A stretch of DNA of 64,000 nt from Apteryx mantelli (Eukaryota > Chordata > Aves > Apterygiformes > Apterygidae). The stretch's first letter is position 1; every line of letters begins with the position of its first letter. The translations under genes were made by a program, and so were the position numbers. The notes under the pieces were generated by a model. That model was not told the origin of the DNA and did not search any database. It saw only the letters and a program-made list of their open reading frames with translations. The DNA is taken from the NCBI RefSeq assembly GCF_036417845.1, contig NC_089983.1:20799207-20863206 (forward strand). Direction: 5' to 3'. Below are positions 1 through 9,580 of the stretch, piece by piece.

Positions 1-885
1 CCATTGGCCTTCTTGGCCACAAGGGCACATTGCTGCCTCATGCTTAACTTGGTGTCCACCAGCACTCCCAGGTCCTTCTCAGCAGAGCTGCTTTCCAGCA
101 GGTCAACCCCCAACCTGTACTGGTGCATGGGGTTATTCCTCCCCAGGTGCAGGACCCTGCACTTCCCTTTGTTGAACTTCAGGAGGTTCCTCTCCGCCCA
201 CCTCTCCAGCCTGTCCAGGTCTCTCTGAATGGCAGCACAGCCCTCTGGTGTATCGGCCACTCCTCCCAGTTTTGTATCATCAGCAAACTTGCTGAGGGTG
301 CACTCTGTGCCTTCATCCAGGTCATTGATGAAGAAGTTGAACAAGACTGGACCCAGTACTGACCCCTGGGGGACACCACTAGCTACAGGCCTCCAACTAG
401 ACTCTGTGCCACTGATCACAACTCTCTGAGCTCTGCCATTCAGCCAGTTCTCAATCCACCTCACTGTCCACTCATCTAACCCACACTTCCTGAGCTTCCC
501 TATGAGGATGCTATGGGAGACAGTGTCAAAAGCCTTGCTGAAGTCAAGGCAGACAACATCCACTGCTCTCCCCTCATCTACCCAGGCAGTCATTCCATCA
601 GAGAAGGCTATCAGATTGGTTAGGCATGATTTCCCCTTGGTGAAGCCATGCTGACTACTCCTGATCACCTTCTTTTCCTCCACATGCGTGGAGATGGCTT
701 CCAGGATGAGCTGCTCCATCACCTTTCCAGGGATGGAGGTGAGGCTGACTGGCCTGTAGTTCCCTGGGTCCTCCTTCTTGCCCTTTTTGAAGACTGGGGT
801 GACATTGGCTTTCTTCCAGTCCTCAGGCACCTCTCCTGTTCTCCATGACCTTTCAAAGATGATGGCATTTAGACTGACCCCAGAT
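1..885 (-). mobile_element. CR1 LINE fragment, reverse-transcriptase part, antisense
   Basis: Read on the minus strand, this stretch encodes a CR1-type non-LTR retrotransposon reverse transcriptase. From about 870 down to position 1 I found no stop codon in the RT frame. Recognisable blocks, in order, are a [20 protein letters not shown] entry, [31 protein letters not shown], motif [10 protein letters not shown] (about 518-546), motif [12 protein letters not shown], and the catalytic motif C KFADDTK (about 271-290). [16 protein letters not shown] block then follows towards the C-terminus. The element is 5'-truncated near 885, as is usual for CR1 copies, and its 3' part runs off the left edge of the window. 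It lies antisense in a TFPI intron. The open frame suggests a fairly young insertion, but truncation means it cannot be an autonomous element. Family assignment is confident; the exact 5' boundary is approximate. Confidence 0.92.
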
Positions 886-1465
886 CATCCTTCCACTTCC
901 TCCTACTATGAGTTCTTATGAGTTGTTCTATTTCAGAATACAGTAACCTTTGTAACACCTCTCCACTTCTCAAAGTACTTCATTTTATTCATAGGACAAA
1001 TATATTTTCCCATCCAAGGCTCCAGACACTTTTGTCTTGCTAGTCTCTCATGGGCCTTTTTCCAGGCCTGTTTCATAATCTCTTTTTGGCAAGGGGGACT
1101 TAAGTTTGTTCAAATTCAGAATAAGACACATCTACTATGGTTCCTTTTTTAAAAACTTTTTAAAGGTACACATACAGGGCCATGTGCTTTTTCCCTACCT
1201 TCCCTGAAGCATTTTTCCTAGGCTCTGATTTCACTTTCACCTCCTGCATTAAAATCTCTGGAATGCTTTTTTTTCTTTCTTTCTTTAACTTTAATCTGGA
1301 ATGACACCTCCTTGTAAATTTGTATTAATATCCAACAAGAAGAGGGAGATGGTTTGGGATCATTGCTGTTATTTAAGTAGATCAAAGTTATTACCTTTGA
1401 GATACTAAAACGTTGATACTGATTGTTTTTCTTTGTTTTTTGTTGTTGTTTTCATTTTCTTTTAG
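886..1465 (+). other. TFPI: TFPI intron, part upstream of the first linker exon
   Basis: This is AT-rich sequence between the CR1 fragment and the first recognisable TFPI exon. It includes a short TTTC run near 1270-1285. It ends in a long pyrimidine-rich tract and a TTTTAG acceptor at 1465. I see no exon or RNA gene here. Confidence 0.6.
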
Positions 1466-1561
1466 CAAATTTATTGCCAGTTGCTCCAGGTGAAGGTCAT
1501 CCAAACACTGTGAACAGTAGTTCCCCAGAAGAAGAACCCAGACACTTTCCTGTTTTTTTTG
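1466..1561 (+). CDS. TFPI: TFPI linker exon, copy A (between Kunitz 2 and Kunitz 3)
   Basis: This 96 bp exon encodes the acidic, glycosylated spacer between the second and third Kunitz domains of tissue factor pathway inhibitor. It is bounded by a pyrimidine tract plus TTTTAG acceptor and a GTAAGA donor. It starts and ends in phase 1, the usual phase for exons of Kunitz-domain proteins. Starting after the split codon it reads NLLPVAPGEGHPNTVNSSSP and then EEEPRHFPVFF. The NSS triplet is an N-glycosylation sequon, placed like the NNS sequon in the equivalent spacer of mammalian TFPI. The assignment rests on phase, the position upstream of a clear TFPI Kunitz 3 exon, and weak resemblance of the spacer; linkers diverge fast. 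A near-copy lies 586 bp downstream. The upstream exons for signal peptide, Kunitz 1 and Kunitz 2 are not in the window. Confidence 0.75.
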
Positions 1562-2051
1562 GTAAGAATTTGCTTTTTTTGTTTATTGTTATCATCTTTT
1601 TTAAATGCATGGACTCCTCATCTTGTTCACTCATTTTCCAGTGTGCTAGAGGATATATATCTTAGTTGAAATATATAAGCCTAGTATAGCCAGTAACATT
1701 AAATCAGTTTCGTAGCCATTTGGTTGTCAGTAATAATACATATTTTGAAAGGGAGTTATAATTGCAAAGACTAGAACGTTTCCTAGTAATATAATAATAA
1801 CCTTACCAAATTGTTTTCAGTTTAGAACTTACATCAATAAAATTAAAGAAGAAAAAGGAATCCAGCCTAAAGTTGCCTCAGAACATCAGTTTCATATGCC
1901 TTTGGGACCTGAAGCCAAGTTGCTTTCTAGTGGTATTAATAACAGCATGGAGCTAGGCAAATGGATACCAATCACAGGTTATTTTCAGAGCTTTGCTGTG
2001 TCTAGATATTCCATCACATATTGTTCCCCGCCCCCCTTTTTTTTCTTTTAG
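1562..2051 (+). other. TFPI: Intron between the two TFPI linker exons
   Basis: This short intron of 490 bp has a GTAAGA donor and a TTTTCTTTTAG acceptor. Its first 100 bp or so resemble the start of the intron after copy B, including a shared ATTTGCTTTT next to the donor and a TTAAATGCA-like block. The duplication therefore took intron flank along with the exon. A stop-free stretch from 1822 to the acceptor follows a TTTTCAG, but its translation resembles nothing I recognise. Confidence 0.7.
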
Positions 2052-2147
2052 TAAATTTATTACCAACTGCTCCAAATGAAGAGCAGTCCAACATTGTCAA
2101 CAGTAGTTTCCCAGAGGAAGAACGTGACCAGATTCCCAGTTTTTCTG
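2052..2147 (+). CDS. TFPI: TFPI linker exon, copy B (tandem duplicate)
   Basis: This second 96 bp exon has the same phase 1-1 and the same TTTTCTTTTAG acceptor as copy A, and a consensus GTGAGT donor. After the split codon it reads NLLPTAPNEEQSNIVNSSFP and then EEERDQIPSFS. Counting by eye, 70 of 96 bases and 18 of 32 residues match copy A. The matches include the NLLP start, the VNSS sequon and the PEEE block. Both copies keep an open frame and sound splice sites, so neither looks like a pseudo-exon. Because the exons are symmetric, an mRNA could carry A, B or both without a frameshift. Which form is used cannot be told from DNA. If both are included, the Kunitz 2-3 spacer gains 32 residues over the single-linker form. 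Confidence 0.75.
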
Positions 2148-5100
2148 GTGAGTATTTGCTTTTGCAGTTATACCTCTCAGTCTATTAAATGCAGACGCTG
2201 CTTTGCTTTTCCATTTCCACCCATGTTTCAATATATCCAATATATGTGACTAAGGAACAGGTTTCTGTTCGTGTCAAAGATCTTCATTAGCAGAAAAAGT
2301 CATGGCAAAATAATATATTGCTTCTTATCCATCTTCTATGGATATAGCAAAGTGAAGGACTGACCAGATCTTGTCCTCTTCTGAAAGCGTGCGCTTCCTG
2401 AAGTGTTTATACATACAAAGATTTAAAGACCAAACGCAAAGACCCAAGCAGTGGTACTCAGTTCTTTTAGTCAAAAGAATACTTTTTTGGTCGTCTGATT
2501 GGCAGCTGATTTAAAACTCCTTTCACCCATTAAGATAGGACCATATCTGGATTATGGAATATGGCACAATACGTTTACATATTAAATTCTTATTTTCACT
2601 AAGGTCACATTAAACTCAGTTCTGAAAGTGATTATAACCAAAGTGAGTGCAAATTGCTTTTGGGTCTACTTCAAAGTATTTTTACACTGATGTGTGGTAT
2701 AATGCAAATGAGAATCTGGACCACTATTTCAGAGGCTAGGTTTTAACAGTTTCTGTAACTGGGGGCTGTATACTATAGACCACTGGTATTTGCTGACACT
2801 ATAAAGGGTGATTGAATTTGAGGCATGTCATTTTTATGATCCACAGTGGTGCAAGAGGAAACAAGAAACAGTTGGAAAAAGACTGAGCGTTCCTACCAAG
2901 TATTTCTGTTGTTTTTTTGCATTTACACTTGCTTGTACTTTGGGGGATTGAGTGATGGCTTGCAAATTCATTAAGGTTTTTGTCTTTTATGTGATCTATA
3001 ACACAAGGAGCTGCAGGACAATGTTTCTGTGCTCTTTGCTTAGAAAGATATGTCTGATGAAGCTTGAATGTGTGTTGTGTTCTGTTTTTTTGCACGCATT
3101 GTGATCACAGGCACTTTTGGGTTGAGGTAAGTTTCTGTGACAGCTGGGTATTTTTTTGCAACATACAAAGCACCAATGCACTCTGTTATTAAAATACCTT
3201 AATGAAGAACAGTAAAGCTTTTGGAAGCTTATTTTACTGAAAATATTTGCATGATTTAAGGCCTGGTAATAAGTGTAAGGACATAATAGCATACACATTC
3301 CTTGAGGTTATTTCCTCATAATATGAACCCCCAAATCCCCAACATAACTACCTATACAAGCAAAGGGGCATGTTTCACTGTGTTTTCTCACAGGAAACTG
3401 AAAATGAAGGGTTCTTGGTGGTATCAGCATTACTGAAATTTCTGGCAGAGCAGATTTTGGGAGGGAGAGGTGGAGGTAAGAGAAGGACAGAAAGCTAGGA
3501 GGTTGGTAGGAAAAAGGCTGGGGGATTAATGATACGTGGAGTCAGTACAGTTGAATGGCTCAGGAAAGAAACATTTCCTTGGAAGGACCGGTGAGTGTCA
3601 AGGGAAAGTCTAAAGATTCCTCACTTTCCTCCCCACAGAAGTGCAGGACTATATAACTTTTGCCTGTCCTGCAGCCACCTGCCCCCATGCAGCCACTTAC
3701 TGCCATTTTGTTAATCAGCCTGAACCTTTCAGGCTGCTGGGATGGGCTAAGATCCTGGGCTTTCTGCCATCCCGTTTCAGGGAGAGGAGAGGAGAGGATA
3801 GGGCCAGCACAGACAGTGGATATTCTCCAGAGAGCTGTGGGGAACAGAGCTTCCACTCCTGCTGTTACTAGGGGGTAGAGGTGTAAACTGATGTTGCAAG
3901 GTGGAGCCATCTCACGCAAATGAGCACTGTGACTCCCCGTAACACTCAGTGAGGCCTGTGCATACATGAGGTCAGGATGGACTGTCTGAGATGGAATGGC
4001 TGATTCCCATCTTCTCAAGCACAGGCAAAGTAGCTGGTCTGCTGCCGTAAGATCTTTTAAATAAATCAAAAAATTGCAAGGAGTTGTCCCTTATAGGATA
4101 GCTTACCATGCAAATGAAATGCTATTCATTTTGATTTCAAGAAAAAATGCAGATTATTGGTGGTATGTGTAACTCTGTAAGAATATCAGATTAATAGATT
4201 TCCAACAAAATTCTTGATCTTCAGAAAATTAAATTCCTCCATGGCCAAATGAAGCTAATTTCTTCTTTCTACATATAACATGGAACTTCTAGTACCGTTA
4301 CTCAGCAATGAGCATCCTGCAGAGAATGAAGACTCTTCTGGCCTGATTCTTCTGCAAGATCTAAACTTTTATTCTGGGGAAATTAGAGAAAGTGAACCCA
4401 AATATCAAACCTTCCATTTTGAGATTAAACGAAGTGATCTGTGGTGGGAAATTACCAGTGCTATACTCCACATTTGACTTGTGAAATATAAACAGGATGT
4501 GGGATCAAAAGTCAATTTTCAACTCAGTGAGTATGGAATGGCACATAGACTCCGTTGCTGTTAATACTCCTGAAAGTCAGGGCCAGATCTTTTGCTGATG
4601 TAAATTAACACAACTGTATTTGAGATAATGGGTCTGCACCACTTTGTACCTGTAGAGAACTGTTAAGTGCAGATGACTATTTTTGTAACAGCTTGTCTAC
4701 TTGAAGATTCTTTTATTTTATTCTTTGCTGCAACCAGAAATGAGAAACTGAAGTTTGCATACATCAAAAATCTTGCAGTAAATATGAAAGCTTTATGAAT
4801 GTCACACTCTTGTGTCTAAACAAAAGAGAATGCAGTAAGCATTGTATCTTATCTAGCTCATGAAGATCATTTTGAACTTTGATCAATTAACAGTTCATTA
4901 TCACGTCTCAAACCCAGCTAAGTCTGAGGAAGAATGTTTATTGTTTATCTAATTTTTCAGAAACAAAATATAAAATTGGATCTAATTTTGGATCTAATTT
5001 TGGATCTAATTCTCTCACTAAAACAAAACCAGTCCAAACATCTGCACTGTCAAGAAGAAGAAGTAACAGAAAGATCTACACTGTCTTTTGCTGTTGTAAA

Positions 5101-8100
5101 ACTTGAAGGCCATCTGAAAAGCTCTTGCAGAGCTAGTGGCAGGAATTCCAGTTCCCAGGCTCCACTTGAGATGTGTTCCAAGGCCTAATCTCCTTCAAAA
5201 GTTTTGATAAAATTGGCATGTTTCTGAGGAACACTTTGTATTTCATTGTATCAACATTTTCTGAAAGAAAACTTTTCACTTGGAAAATCTTTAACCAATT
5301 CAACTTGGAAGCTTTCATTTGTCCTTTGCTTATAGGAATTGTATTTTTTTTCCCCCATGCCTGTTCATGAGCTGAGTTATGTCACATATTTTTTGGCTAA
5401 TAATATTCATGGCAAATCCAAGTTTATGAGCTTGCTATTGAATATTTAAGATTGTTTAAAATCAGATATTTGAATAAACAGAATAGCATGAACGCAAGGG
5501 GTGAAGCCAGCATATTAAGGCCTGTTGCTGTCAGTGTGAATACATGCTTGATTTCTGTAGAAATTGCATCAAAGTGGAGGGCCAGGGCATGGGCGAATGT
5601 ATAAAATAAGTTGGAAAGCATTTCTTTACATTTATTAATCTGGGGGTTCATTTGATCCAATTGATGTTAACATGTAATGATTTATGTAATGTAATGAGTT
5701 ATGTAACAAGATAATGTGGAAATAGTATAGCTGAAATGTAATCTAAGTTGAGAAGAAGGTGAAATGAAAAAAAAAATTCAATCTTTAATACTTTCTTAAT
5801 AAAGTTAACACTTTTAATTAATTCATAGACTGTAGTGATTAGATTAAGGTAAAATAATTCTGGTAGTGTGGTGTGTATGGCCATTTTTTTACTGTTCTTG
5901 GTTCATAGCCCTTCCTGTCTGTGTAGTTTTGTGGGTGGTGGGATTTGTTTGTTTCTTTAAAAAAAATTTTTTTTCGTAGAAATAGCAGGAGATAAAACAT
6001 TTCAAAAACTGTCAGAAAAATGAGTTTGTAAAACCAAAACATTTGACAGAGAAACTCAGAAACGTGTATTATCTAAAATTACTGTAACATTATATGCTTA
6101 AGTACACTGGTAGAAGCTGGGGCTGAGCAGAGAAAATTCATTTGGGCCTAATGAGTACGTAAGCACCCAGTACATGTGTTAACATATTTGCTCACAGGTT
6201 TATAGGTAGTCCTGCCAGTGAAGATGGTGGGCTGGGCACTACACAGTACGTATTTTATGTTTACAGTAGCTTCAAGTTAACAAGTCTTTTAGTGATCAGT
6301 TTATTAAAATCAATTCATAATTTTTATGATCCTCACCAGACAGGAAATTGTGATAAATCTTGTTTCTTTTTTATTTTAATATAGAGTTTTGTTGGAAAAT
6401 GGCTGCTAAATGGCAAAAATAAGAGGTTTTCTTCATGGGCTGGCTGCTTCTGTGAATGTAAAGAATATGCAGATATTTTAAATATGACAAAGATTAACAG
6501 AAATAGTGTTTTGGTGTGTGGGGCACTTACCTTATTAATGACCTAGACAAAGAACAACATAATTTTTAGAAAGATGTACATATGTAGTACACAGGTAGTC
6601 CTTATTCGTCAGTAATGGCATCACTGCCTCCTAAGGCATACTATCAGTGTGAGACCTTCATGAGGGGACTCTGGAGTCTCTCTGGAAAGTCTACATACCA
6701 GATAAGTAATTTGTATTACAAAATATATATTTAAATTCTACTGAATAATTAGCAAACCCATGCCATTTGCCCCTTTCACCACTGGCAAGCCTTTCTATTT
6801 TGTTCTTTTTAGGTTCACAAATTCTCAGGTTAAAATAGGTAAGTATATTTTCCTTTAATGTTGCTGAACACATGCTTTGAAGGCTAACATCTTCTCCAGC
6901 CAGGGTCTAGATGAAGTTAGTTCTAGACACAAGATTTATCAGTTACAGCTGGTGTAGTAAGAAAATAGTATATTTAATATACGTTGTATCACACTGTGGG
7001 CACTTACTCTGGATAAAGAGGGAACCTCCTTACTTATGTCACAGATATAAAAAAAAAAAATAATAATTAGTGCTTATTTTATAACCTGAAACTCACTTAA
7101 TTTGTTTTGAAATACCAGTTCGTGACTCCGTTTTTGCGTTTTTAGGATTCTTTTTGAATAGTATAATGTTGCTAATAGGGCTTCAAATATATTAATAATT
7201 TCATTTTGCTGTCTTATTTTTCCACAAATTACTGTTCTGTTTTTTTCACAGCAATTCTTCACGCTTTTTCACCACACCAGTTCAGTTATTCTACTTAGCA
7301 GACAAACCTTTTTCAGCTGTTACAATATGTGTAAAACAAGTAAAATGTAGCATGGTTTTTTTGGATATTTTCTTGTCAGCCTCTTGGATTGCTCAAGTTA
7401 ATTCTTAACTTCTTGCTTTCAGCCACTCATCTGGTTCCTACTTTGCCTCTTCTGTCAACAGGATGCCTTCAGCTCTGTTATAACCCAAGTTATTCCTTAA
7501 AATTTTCACTTGGTCTTGTTTCTTTCTTTTCTTCAGACCCTGAACCAGTTTTGCCAGCTACCTGTCTTTGTAACTTTAAGAAGGCCATCCACCTAACCTC
7601 ACATTTTCCTTTTATGCATTCAGACCTCAGATATCTCAGTTCTGCTGCTCCTTGAAAAAAAATGGCACCCTCTTGGATGCCTAATAACATATGATACAAA
7701 GGCTCCCATTCAGTTTCTTGCTTCTCGTACAGCAAATAAGTCAGTTCTAGTTTTGCATATGGAGTCAGCCTGAGTCACTCCAGGGTGGCAGGTGATAGGG
7801 TTTCTCCAGGTTTTGGGGTTCCGGTTTGGGTGAGCTTCTTGAACTTGTTCCAGTGCCCAGATAGTTTGGATGACTCGGGTTCATCTTTCAGTGTTTCAGT
7901 TCTCACACTTTCACTTGCAGCAATACTGAAGTAACAAAGCATCACCCTCACCTTGGTCCTGTGAAAACCTCACAGCGCGCTAGAAAAACAGCATCTCAAT
8001 TGCTTTGTGCACTTACTCTTCCACTTTGATCTTTTGTTAGGCTGCCAGCTACAAGCTTTCTCATGCTGATTGCTCAGAGTTTTCCAATAGCACAACTTCT

Positions 8101-8730
8101 GGTACTAAACATAGGTCAAGCTTTACATATTCATACAAAAAGACCTACATCAAGGTACTGAATACTACATCAGAAATGCTGGTTGCTTTCACCTTCTATC
8201 TGATTTCAAAATGCCTAACAGCAATTAGGAAAAATCACTTCATTAACTATCATAAATATTTACCGTATTTTTAAAGCTGTCTAGGTTTAATTTCATTTCC
8301 CTTTTTACAAAGTGTTCACTTGAAACTTCTCTAAATGAATTTTGATATTATCTCCTACTACAGAACTAGCAATTTTATCACTAAATATGTAGGAAACAAA
8401 TCCTGCTCTCAGGTAAGCTTTTGTTGGCTCTTGGACTTCAAAGCAAGGATATTTGCTCCAGTATTTTTTGTAGTCATAAACTGACAGATGCTTATGTAAA
8501 GTATTGTGGATTTGCAAGTGGACAGAATTAAATTTGCCATTAAATTTCATATAAATTTTGAAGTTCTGTGAGCTTCAAATCTCATATATAATATTGTCAT
8601 TACAGAACTGTTTTCATATTTTTGCATATCCATTGTGCGTATTTTACGTATCCAGTAAACTATTTGCAGTACTGAAATAAGTGGTTAACTGCAGTGTTGT
8701 CTCTAACCTTGTTTTTCTTGATATTCCTAG
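2148..8730 (+). other. TFPI: TFPI intron before the Kunitz 3 exon
   Basis: This 6.6 kb intron opens with GTGAGT and closes with TATTCCTAG. It is mostly AT-rich, with a GC-richer patch at about 3640-4040 that contains a 169-codon minus-strand frame of no recognisable identity. A triplicated 12 bp unit sits at 4978-5013 next to a splice-acceptor-like TTTTTCAG. A short frame with a hydrophobic end lies at 5171-5370. In mammals the alternative TFPI-beta end exon lies in this part of the gene; no convincing counterpart was found here. Confidence 0.6.
4978..5013 (+). repeat. Three tandem copies of a 12 bp unit
   Basis: The unit GGATCTAATTTT occurs twice exactly, at 4978-4989 and 4990-5001. A third copy with one change, GGATCTAATTCT, is at 5002-5013. 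The repeat starts 17 bp after an acceptor-like TTTTTCAG ending at 4960. Confidence 0.95.
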
Positions 8731-8913
8731 AACCACCCCCTATCCCTTCTTTGTGCATGACCCCTATGGACAGAGGACTTTGTAGAGCCAAAGAGAGAAG
8801 ATTTTTCTACAACTACTCAACAGGAAAATGTTGCCCGTTTAACTACAGTGGTTGTGGTGGGAATGAAAATAATTTCACCTCCAGAAAATCATGTTTGAGC
8901 ATCTGCAAGAAAG
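8731..8913 (+). CDS. TFPI: TFPI Kunitz domain 3 exon
   Basis: This 183 bp, phase 1-1 exon encodes one whole Kunitz/BPTI domain. The cysteine spacing C-x8-C-x15-C-x7-C-x12-C-x3-C fits the family exactly, starting at LCMTPMDRGLC and ending at SCLSICKKG. The SGCGGNENNFTS block is typical of TFPI Kunitz 3. The residue after the second cysteine, in the P1 position, is Arg, as in mammalian Kunitz 3. In mammals this domain binds protein S rather than a protease. Two features are odd. A seventh cysteine follows the third one directly (KCCPF, codon 8832-8834, where mammals have Arg). There are also three N-glycosylation sequons (two NYS and one NFT). The acceptor TATTCCTAG and donor GTATGG are clear. 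Confidence 0.95.
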
Positions 8914-9293
8914 GTATGGCTTCTGATATTGCCACAGGCTTTATGTTTACAAGAGGTAAACATTATGCAGGGTAGGGGCTGAAACATTCTTGCAACTTGT
9001 GAAAATCACTATTGGCCTGCTGAAATGTAATAGAGTTTTACAAAAATGTGAATGGTAATCAGAGGAGAGACAGAGCTAGAGGGAAAAGGATGGACAGTAA
9101 AAGTTTGTATATGAGAACAGAAGTAAGACAGCCAGGCATTGGTCAGGCATATGAAGACTTTAGGTAAGACAGAATGTTGTTTTTTCTTATTTTAAGAATG
9201 TTCCTTGAAAATAAGACTTGTCTCTTATTTCAGATAATCTTAGGTATGTTAGTCATACAGCATCTAAACTTACTTTCTTCATTTTACCTTTAG
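8914..9293 (+). other. TFPI: Last TFPI intron
   Basis: This 380 bp phase 1 intron runs from GTATGG to a TTTTACCTTTAG acceptor. No other feature is seen in it. Confidence 0.85.
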
Positions 9294-9400
9294 GATTCAT
9301 TAAAAAAAAAGGTGGAAGAAGATTAATAAAAATCAAGAAGAAAAGAAAGAAACAGTCAGTAAAAGTTGTGGGAGATGAAATCATCACTGAAAGAATATAA
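9294..9400 (+). CDS. TFPI: TFPI last coding exon, basic C-terminal tail
   Basis: The exon begins after TTTACCTTTAG and completes the split Gly codon from the Kunitz 3 exon. It then encodes about 35 residues ending at TAA (9398-9400). The tail is strongly basic: FIKKKGGRRLIKIKKKRKKQ, followed by SVKVVGDEIITERI. This matches the layout of the TFPI-alpha C-terminus, where a Lys/Arg cluster is followed by a short mixed end. In mammals that tail binds heparan sulfate, factor V forms and protein S. Length and position fit TFPI-alpha closely, so this exon identifies the gene as TFPI together with Kunitz 3. The downstream neighbour CALCRL supports TFPI over its paralogue TFPI2. Confidence 0.95.
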
Positions 9401-9580
9401 CTGATTTTTATAGAAATGTGAAGTATCCTACTACTCATCTGTGAATGAAAGTCTTATGTGTATACCATTTATATATATTTACTGTACTGATTATTTTGAT
9501 TACCTGTTATTAAGTTGCTTATATTTTTATTATGTATTCCTCATTCATTTTAATAAACATTACCTTTTACTTTGGTAAGG
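9401..9580 (+). other. TFPI: TFPI 3' untranslated region (short form)
   Basis: AT-rich sequence follows the stop codon up to a canonical polyadenylation signal, with T/GT-rich sequence just beyond. The end is estimated at some 20 bp past the signal. Longer 3' ends using later signals are possible. Confidence 0.6.
9552..9557 (+). terminator. TFPI: Polyadenylation signal AATAAA of TFPI
   Basis: A canonical AATAAA lies about 150 bp after the stop codon, followed by T-rich and TTTGGTAAGGG sequence that suits a downstream element. It is the first such signal after the coding end. Confidence 0.7.

Noticed and set aside
179..379. Minus-strand frame at the left edge
   Set aside because: It is an out-of-frame shadow of the CR1 reverse-transcriptase reading.
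1822..2051. Stop-free stretch after a TTTTCAG between the two linker exons
   Set aside because: It has no consensus donor in a phase fitting its neighbours and no resemblance to TFPI. It simply runs into the acceptor of copy B.
4280..4477. 65-codon frame beginning LLVPLLSNEHPAENEDSSG, vaguely like the linker start NLLPVAPGEGHP
   Set aside because: There is no AG acceptor in front, the match is short and needs a gap, and no donor follows in phase.
9218..9400. TFPI last exon read as a single frame from an ATG/TTG upstream
   Set aside because: The part before 9294 is intron. The TTTACCTTTAG acceptor and the phase with Kunitz 3 fix the exon start.
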